Of a stretch of DNA of 64,000 bases, positions 51,656-61,200 are shown piece after piece. The stretch comes from Distichodus sexfasciatus (taxonomy: Eukaryota; Chordata; Actinopteri; Characiformes; Distichodontidae): NCBI GenBank assembly GCA_032718565.1, contig JAVGVS010000235.1, positions 248,001 to 312,000 of the forward strand, in the 5' to 3' direction. The position numbers and the translations under genes were made by a program. Position 1 is the first letter of the stretch, and every line of letters begins with the position of its first letter. The notes below the pieces were generated by a model, which was not told where the DNA came from, ran no database searches, and worked only from the letters and a program-made list of their open reading frames with translations.

Positions 51656-54600
51656 CTGGTCTAGTGTTTGTTTGCCTGATTCGTCTCTTTTTTGGACCAA
51701 AGTGTGAGAAACGCAGAGATTTGACTTTCCCTGGCCGGCGAAAACTTCGCCGTCGCCTTTTTTTCCCTTTGAGACTGCGACTGAATGTGATTAAAGCGGG
51801 AAGCGAGCGTAAAAAGTGCGGTGAGACGGACGACTCCTGGAAGACGAGAGAAATAAACGATAGAAAATGAAACGAGGCCTGGTCTGAGTTAGACATGACG
51901 TGAGGACGGGGATCTGGAGTCTGACGAGCGTCACACACACACACACACACCACACATGGAGGCCATATGAGAATGCGACTCTCTCTTTGAGACACACACA
52001 CATTCACACACCAACACACACAACACCGGGTGATAATTGAGGGCTTAAAATAAACACTCGACCACAGGAGATGGCCCTGTGCAAACAGTGGCATTAGGGG
52101 GAAAGTGGGAAATTGATACTGAAGCCTTTACATGTGGCAGTTTAGCTCTCTCATTAGTGAGGAAAGTGATAACAGTCTAAACGCCACCTGTTGTAGCATA
52201 ATTTGGTATAATTTTCGTGTTTAGTTTTTCTTTAGTTTGCCGTTTCTGTATTTATTTTCTCGTACTACGACAATGACGGAGGCTGATTGATATTGAAATG
52301 TAAAGAGCGATACCAATTTCGTTATTTGAATTTTTAAATATCCAGAATCACAAAACATTAACATATTTTTTTCGCATCATTTATCGCCATAATTGTGTTA
52401 GAAGCGCACTGGGTCCCCCAAAAATGAAGTTGAAGTAAAGTTTAAGGGTTAATCAGTGAAAGCACGGCACTCATTACATTTTAATACATCGGAAAGATTA
52501 TATAAATCAAATTTTGTTACTTAGTTTCAAATGTTGCGTCTGCAAGAAACTTTACGCATAAATCACGCAATTTGTGTGCGCAACTGACAAGAAGCACACC
52601 GTTTCTGTCGTTCTTTGCGACTGATTGAATTTTAAAGGACGAATAAGGAAAAAGTTACTAAATCGATGGGTGACTATGTAATTGTGATCTCTTTTTCTTC
52701 CTTTTTTCCTTTTTAGCTGGTGAAGCTCTGCAGTGGGATGATCGAAGCCGGGAAGGCCTACGTCAGTGCCAATAAGCTGTTTGTCAATGGCATCCGGGAC
52801 CTTTCCCAACAATGCAAGAAGGATGAAATGATATCGGTGTGTGTTTTAAGTTGGTCGCTGAAAGTGTGTGAACCTCGTACCTAACCCTAACCCTAACGCA
52901 TCATTAGAAGTTTTGCCAGCAGAAATTAGTATTAGAATGAGAGGTTTGCGTTGAGAGGATTATTGTTGCTAATTCATTTTTACTTGTTAAACTTAATTTC
53001 TACTAGAACTTGATTTCTTAAGTAATAATGCCTGGTTTAGCTAGCAGAAATTAGCCTTCGTCAGAGCCAAGAATCTATTGTTTGCATTTGTTCTAAATTC
53101 TAATGGATTCCAGAACAAATGCACACAAAATTCTATTAGCTAATTTGAGTTTTTGCTAGCTACTTGACGTAACTTTCTATAAATACAGTTATAAATCCTT
53201 TCTGACCTTAATAATAATTTCTGTTATCTTAAATTATTTTTAAGCTAATAGAAATTATCATTAAGGTCAGGAAGCTATTAGAATCAGTTAACGTTTGTTA
53301 TAGGTCTCCTGCTGCTAATTATTTTCCATTAGCTAAATCTAATTTATGCTTACACAATGCAAAGCAACGTAGCATAATGACTGCTCTCACGCTGGTTTTA
53401 CTTCCTATGTGTTTAGGACTGCCTGGAAAAGTGCGGCGAGAGCCTTCAGGAAATCGTCAACTACCACATGGTACGTTCTCCGCCGTTTCCTCACCTCTTT
53501 TTCCATCTAACGTGACGCCGACCCGGTGAAAAGGTGTCCCCCGGACCAGCGGGTCTGGCAAAGGTGGGATTGGTCAGGCTGGTTAGCTTTACTGGGTTGT
53601 TCATTCTGGTCTTGGACTCAGGAAGGAGGTCTGGAAGAATCTGACATAAAATGTTAACGATGATGGCCAAGAAAAGAAGGAAGACTGCACTGCTTCTAAT
53701 GGTTGTCAGCATGAGACCTTTGATGTTTTAGGCTGTAATTTCGTTGAAACTACACTACAGGAGCTAGTTTGACTAATTCTGTAGTTAACTACCTTTAGGT
53801 CAGTGTGTTGTCTCAAATCTGGGAATTTATAACTGCTTTTGTTCATATTTCCTAATTACACCACTGGCCCTGGACCTACTTGGGGTTAAGGGACTTAATT
53901 GGGCCGAAAGTGGGGCCCAGTGGTGGTAGTGTTGGTGGCAGGACCTGGAGAGCAGTGTTCAGGGACGGTGCCTAGCTTGTGACTACTTACCAGTCCAAGA
54001 TTTGAACTGTTGACCTTCCGACCACGCGACAAACTCCCTAACTATTGCTCTACCAACTGTTGACGCCCACCCAGGGTTGGTTACCGCCTCCATGGAAGGG
54101 AGAAAAAGAATAGTCCATCAACCTGGGATTAAGAGTCTTGCTGAGGGCCCAGTGGTAGGTTAGAGCGGGATTTGAACCCACAACCTTTTGGTTCGTGGGT
54201 CAGTATCCTGCTACTAGAGCACCACAACACCCTTTTAGGATGTAACCTACCAGCTGTGGCTCCCTGATGTTGCCACTGGTGTTTTCCGTTGGTCGGGGCT
54301 AAAGATCACCAGTGGTGATGCCGTTTCCTCCCTTGTTGTGTATGTGTCCGAGTGTTGACGTGCTGACTCAAGCTTCTCCTGATGTCCTGTTGAGTTCAGG
54401 GGACAGGATGAGGTCTTAGGTCTGAGGTTGGAGACTGTGGTCAGCACAGGAAGAGAGTACAAGTGGCCGGATGGTGGGAGAGATGGTGGGATTTCGGGAC
54501 ACATTGGGACCAATTCCACTGGGAGTCCTGCCTGGGGCAACGAAATGTGACCCGTCCATGAAGGAGCAGTGGGCAGCTCTGGCAGCGCCTGGGGAGCAGT

Positions 54601-55600
54601 GCTTGAGGACGGTTCCTTGCTCACGAGTACTTCAGTGGTACCTTCACTGGTCTGGGACTTGAACCGGCAAACTTCCGTTCGCAGGGCCAATTCCCGTCAT
54701 TACAGTGAGGCTGAGAGTGGCCGTTAATTAGTAACGTCCCTGCCTTCCTCCTGAACAGCCATCATTGACGAATTTTGACTGACTGCATTGAAGGTTTTCC
54801 ATTTTGTTATGTTCTGGAATGTTCTGTTTTCCTCAGCCGGTACTGGAAGGTTATTTTTGTTTCCTCCTGACTTTTTGACTCATCAGTGATAGGAAGGCAG
54901 GAAGGAGGGAATAAAGGAAGGAAGCAAGCAGGGCTGGAAAATGACATAACAGTCAGCGGAGGGGTGAAGGTTGAGTGAAACGGAGGTTGAGGTGGACTTA
55001 GTTGAGGGTCCTACTTAGCTTTTCAAGGTTTTATTACATAACGCAATCTCTCTCTCCTGCTCGCTCTCTGTCTTTCTCTTAAACAACTTTTGTTATAATG
55101 ACATTACGTTGAATTACATTAGCGAGGAACAAAGAACTCCGGAAGTCTTTTCTTTGGTTTTGCAATATCATGCTATGAAGATCATGCCGAAAAGGTTCAA
55201 ATAATCCAGATTATTGCTGGATGCTGGTCTAGATGCTCAGCAGTTCATAACCCAGCTCAGGGTCACTGGATGAAGTTGAAGAAATGCAGAAAAAGCCTTC
55301 TGAAAGTTCAGGAAACTCCAAAAAACGAAAAACCTTTCTGAAATTCTTGCAATGCCCATTTTTATTAGTGTCATGCAACTCTATCTGTGGGTGTGTGTCT
55401 GACCGCATGACTAAATGCTGATTTAGCGCCCAGCAGTTGGTTAAAAAACCAGTCTGGCAGACACTTGACCGCATGTGGTTCTGTGGCCTCTCTTCTGCCC
55501 TGCCAGGGTGTGGAGACGCTGCGTTGGCATAGAGAAGCTGCTTCACGCCTTTCCATTCTGCTGAGTCTTGTCTAGCAGGCCATGTAGATGCAGGAGCTGG

Positions 55601-55636
<36 letters not shown>

Positions 55637-57681
55637 CTGTCTAAAGGATACAACGATCATGGATTGTCTGAAACTGTAATTACTGTGAATTTTGAAACTT
55701 GTGATTTCGTGTGTACATTTTGTTCTCACTTTGAAGCCAATAATTTCACAGTTATAAATGTACATAGGGTACACATAGAGTGGATTCTATGTTCCTAATC
55801 TGTGCATTCTTGTGCATATCCGTGCATGTGTGTGTGAGAGAATTTGTGTGTGCTAATATTTGTAATGCATTTTCCCATGTGTACATGTGAGGTGTGAGAT
55901 CTTGGGGTTTTTTGCATGTGTGTGTGCGCGGATTCGTTTTTTAATGCAAGAGCATGCATAGGTGTCTGTGCATGTGCTTGTGCAAGCAACATATGACTGT
56001 GCATACTCGTGTGTGTGCATGGGGTTGTGCATGCATATATGTGTGTATGGGATTGTACGTGTATGTGTGTATGGGATTGTGGATGTGTGTGTGATTGTGC
56101 ATGCATTTATGTGTGTATGTGATTGTACGTGTATGTGTGTATGGGATTGTGCATGTGTGTGTGTGTATAGGATCGTGCATGCATATATGTGTGTATGGGA
56201 TTGCGCATGTGTGTGTGTGTGTGTGTATGGGATCGTGCATGCATATATGTGTGTATGGGATTGTGTGTGTGTGTGTGTGTGTATGGGATCGTGCATGCAT
56301 ATATGTGTGTATGGGATTGTGCATGTGTGTGTGTGTATGGGATCGTGCATGCATATATGTGTGTATGGAAGTGTACGTGTGTGTATGGGATTGTGTGTGT
56401 GTGTGTGTATGGGATTGTGCATGCATATATGTGTGTATGGGATTGTGTGTGTGTGTGTGTATGGGATCGTGCATGCATATATGTGTGTATGGGATTGTGC
56501 ATGTGTGTGTGTGTGTGTGTATGGGATCGTGCATGCATATATGTGTGTATGGGATTGTGTGTGTGTGTGTGCATTGTGAATTGTGGAATTGTGCATGCAT
56601 ACATGTGTGTATGGGATTGTGCATGTGTGTGTATGGGATTGTGCGTGTGTGTGTGTGTGTGGGATTGTGCGTGTGTGTGTGTGTATGGGATTGTGCATGT
56701 GTGTGTGTATGGGATTGTGTGTGTGTGTGTGTGTGTGTATGGGATTGTGCGTGTGTGTGTGTATGGGATTGTGCGTTTGTGTGTGTGTATGGGATTGTGC
56801 GTGTGTGTGTGTGTGTATGGGATTGTGCGCGTGTGTGTGTATGGGATTGTGCGTGTGTGTGTGTGTGTATGGGATTGTGCGTGTGTGTGTGTGTGTATGC
56901 GATTGTGCGTGTGTGTGTGTGTATGGGATTGTGCATGTGTGTGTGTGTGTGTATGGGATTGTGCATGCATACCTGTGTGTATGGAATTGTGCATTTGTGT
57001 GTATGTGATTGCGCATGCATGTGTGTGTATGAGAGTGTGCATGCACATGTGCGTGTGTATTCGGGCTGTGCACGCATGCAAGTGTATGTGCATGGTATCG
57101 TGCATACGCAATTGTTTGTGTGTGTGGAATTGTGCATGCACATTTGTGTGTTTGTTGGATTGTGTGTGCGTTTATGTGTTCTTGCTTGTCGCATTTATTG
57201 CCAAACTGGTTTGTTGCATGATGAGAGATGAACAAAAGCTTGCTGGGAAACGACTTGTTCTTGACCTTTGCTGGCCGTATAGTGGAGCTGCTAGAGTTTA
57301 TGGGGCAGTAAAACAGTCAGGTCTGTTAACAAGCTGTGCTGCTTCAGCCGGTGGTCATGTGTTCATCTGCGTTTTTTGAGATCAAACGTCTGTCAGTGAC
57401 ATTTTCGATTATTCTGATGATGCAGCGTAAAAAATGTTTAGGGTCAATCCATCCATCAATCTGTCCATTCATTCATACTCACTGCCTCTTAGCCACGATA
57501 AAAAGTGCATCTGACCTTGACTTTATGTGCAAAAATCCATTACACTGGTATGACTCATGATACTGCAGTCCCTCTCTCTCTCTTTCTCTCTCTGTCTCTC
57601 TCTTTCTCTTTCTCTCTCTCTCTCTCCCCTCTCTCCTCCATTCATCTCTCTCTCTCTCTCTCTCTCTCTCTGCTCTCTCTC

Positions 57682-57760
<79 letters not shown>

Positions 57761-57846
57761 TTCTCTCTCTCTCTCTCCCTCTCCCCTCCATTCATCTCTC
57801 TCTCTCTGTCTCTCTGTCTCTCTCTCTCTCTCTCTCTTTTTCTCTG

Positions 57847-57886
<40 letters not shown>

Positions 57887-57897
57887 CTTTACGGTAT

Positions 57898-57951
<54 letters not shown>

Positions 57952-58204
57952 CCCTTTCATTCATCCCCCCCTCTCTCTTTCTCTCTCTCCTCCATTCATC
58001 TCTCTCGCTCTCTCTCGCTCTCTCTCTCTTTCTTTCTCTCTCTCCTCTTCATTCATCTCTCTCTCTCTCTCTCTCTCTCTCGCTCTCTCTCTTTCTCTCT
58101 CCCCTTCCTTCATCTATCTCTTTCTCTTTCTTTCCCCTTTATTCATTCACTCTCTTCTCTTTCTTTTCATTTCTCACTCCACTTCTTTATCTCCCTTTTA
58201 TTCA

Positions 58205-58243
<39 letters not shown>

Positions 58244-61200
58244 TCTCTTTCTCTTTATTTCTCACTCCATTTCATTCTCTCTCCTTTATTTACCTTACTC
58301 TTTCTTTCTCTCTCCCATTGCTGCTAATATCTGTCCCTCTTTCTGCCTCTCTTTCATTCCATTTCCATCTCTCAATCCATCTCTCTCCTCTGCATTTCTC
58401 CCTTTTCATTTATGTTCTATGCTCTTCTCTCTCTCTCACCCACTCCTTCTACATCTCTCTCTCTCTCTCTCTCTATCAGTATCTCTTTCTCTCTATGTCT
58501 TTCTCTCCCCATTTTTCCCTCTTTCCATCATCCCTCCCTCCACCTCTTTTCATCCCTCCCTCCCTGCCCGACTGACCTATTTTGTCAGCCGCCTCCGCAG
58601 CGATGCTCGGGCTGGTGCAGTGGTGGAGCTGAATGTGAATGAGGAAGCGGACGTTATTGATGCGGCTGGCGGACAGGGCGGACGACGCTCGCATTTTTCG
58701 CATTGCATCGTCATGTGATCTTGAGCCCTCGAATCGAAGGCAGCTGGACTTCGCACCGAAATTCTTGAAGACGTGAAACCAGTTGCAGTCGATTCTAGTG
58801 GCTCAGAAACTAAAGTGCATCATCAGCTCCCTCTGCTGGACTAATCAGCAAATTGACGTGTGTTACGCGATCCAATCACCAGCTATCTTTAAACGTGGAC
58901 CGCAGCGCGGGGAGTGCAGTTTGTTAATAATGTAGTACTATTATTATTATTGTATTATTATTATTATTATTATTATTATTAGTGGACAGTTATTTTTATT
59001 AGTGACTTAGTGACCTTTAAGGGGGGGTGAGTTTGACTTTTTTCCGCCTCTGATAAAAACGTTTTTGTACTTTTTTGTTCTTTTCCAGATCCTGTTTGAC
59101 CAGGCCCAGCGCTCTGTAAAGCAACAGCTACACAACTTTGTGAAAAATGTAAGTGGAAATGTTCATTTTTTAAAGTGTAACACAAGTGACATGAACTAAA
59201 AGTAGTTACAGCTTCTCTCTATTACCTATATACATATAAACTATACAGTACAACTAGAGGCCGACCGATATTGGTTTTTCAGGGCCGATATCGATACTGA
59301 TTATTGCTAGTTAACGATAACCAAAATTTGGAACTGACATGCAATAAGTAATTCTGTCTAAATTTGAATTTTACACACACCAAGCTCAGTTGAAACTCTT
59401 TCGGAGCTTCACGCTGTGCACGCGTGTGAGTGACAGCAAGGCTTCAGTGTTGATGTTCCTCCCTCCCTAGTAGAACAGTTGTATTCCTTTATGATCTGAT
59501 GCACGGTCAAGAGGCTCACGGCGTTGCCCATCTACGCAGCTAAAAACGCAACATAAAACATTAATTTCTCCGCACCGCGCTGGTGATCCCGTTGACCTTA
59601 CGCTGAGATGGATGTCAACGGTGTTTCATCACCGACGCCTTGTTAATTTTGCATCAACTTGCCATAAATTGCTTTTAATTACAGGTAGGAATTATGTAGG
59701 GGCGGCACAGTGGCGCACGGCGAGAAGGTCCTGGGTTCGAGCCCCGGGTCAGCTGTGGGGCCTCCTCTGTGTGGAGTTTGCATGTTCTCCCGTGTTCGCG
59801 TAGGTTTTCTCCGGGTGCTCCGGTTTCCTCACACAGTCCGAAAGCATGCGCTGTAGGTTAAGTGGCAACTCTAAATTGGGTTCGGATAATGAACGAACGA
59901 ATTTATTTGTTTTTCACAGGGATGTGCGCCAAATTCAGAGACCAAAAGCGCCGACAAAGTGCGTGAGATCTGGAGATTGCGCCCAGGTGAAGAAGCGGCT
60001 CAGGCGCCCATGGAGACAAACCCCCCAGTGGAGGGAGGCAACCCAGCAGCCTCAAGCGTGCATAAGTGCTTCCGACACCTGGCGGCTGGATTCGTGCTGC
60101 AGGTCTGGCACAAACCTACGCTGGCCTCTGGGTGTCGTCCCAAACCTAATCTTAATCCTCATGCCCTTAATCTATAAAAATCTATTGATCTCAACATAAT
60201 GAAGGAAAAGAAAAGAATTGAGCATTTCATTTTTGGTGTTACATGTATAACAATTTGAATTGAGCTTATATATTGTTTTACTGAGTTATAATGAGTTAAC
60301 AGGAATTTTTATTCTGCAACAGATAAATAATAATCCCAATGCCGAATAATCCTAACTTCAAATCTTGCTTTTAATTAGAAAAAGGAATAAAGTCATAATC
60401 TTTGCTCCAAAATGTCTCTCTCTTTTCTCACTTTCCAACCTTCAGATCAATGTGTTGCAAGCCAAGAAGAAGTTTGAGATCTTAGATGCGGTAAGTGTTT
60501 CGTGAATTTTGTAAACAGATTGTATTTCCTCAGTTATCTCTATATCTTTTTGCCCATCCTCTCCTCTCCTCTATTTCTCCCTTTTCTCCATAGATGCTGT
60601 CCTTCATGCACGCCCAGTACTCGCTCTTCCAGCAGGGCTTTCACCTCCTGGATAGAATCCAACTTCATAAGAAGAAACTGGCCGCTGAGGTGCTTAATCA
60701 CGTCTAGATTAAGGGCCCGTTTATACATATGCGGATATTTTTCTAAAGCGCATGATCGTTTTGATACGTTTGGCTCTTTCGTTTACACGTAAACAGAGTT
60801 TTAGCCACCTCAAACGCAAGTGAAGAATTTTCAAAACGTTGGCCTTCGTGGATTCGCGTAAACGTGTAAAACGCTAAAGCCCCCCGAAAATAGACCTAAC
60901 GGTGTCCATGGATGAGGTGTTTAGTTCTGTTGTGCGTGTGCCTTAAATACCTTACATTTCTTACATACCACAAGTGACTATGGTGGCCACGAAGAAGGCT
61001 GCTGTATCGTGATCTGCGCTAGGCATGTCTGACTGGAAAAAACATGACGCAGACAAGTGGTAAACATTGAGGTTGCTTAATCATTTGTGTTCCTGGTATA
61101 CAGAGATTTTTTCCCAAAAAGGCCGAATGTCATGTAGCGCCAGTTTAAAAAACATTTTTAAAATGTGTTCATAAAAATATCTGCATGTCACGATGTAAAC

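Noticed and set aside
51585..52094. 169-codon antisense frame
   Set aside because: Crosses two GT microsatellites and shows only compositional bias.
52879..52898. Telomere-like CCTAACCCTAACCCTAAC
   Set aside because: Only about three units; likely a relic of the GGTTAGGGTTA part of the GAGGAC repeat family rather than an interstitial telomere.
55853..57379. Open frames up to 460 codons on both strands rich in His-Thr or Cys-Val
   Set aside because: They are translations of the GT minisatellite in every frame; no start context, domain or splice support.
59846..60199. 117-codon frame overlapping acap3 exon 6 in another phase
   Set aside because: It begins inside the SINE and picks up only DVR and EATQQ; the frame continuous with exons 5 and 7 is the one called.
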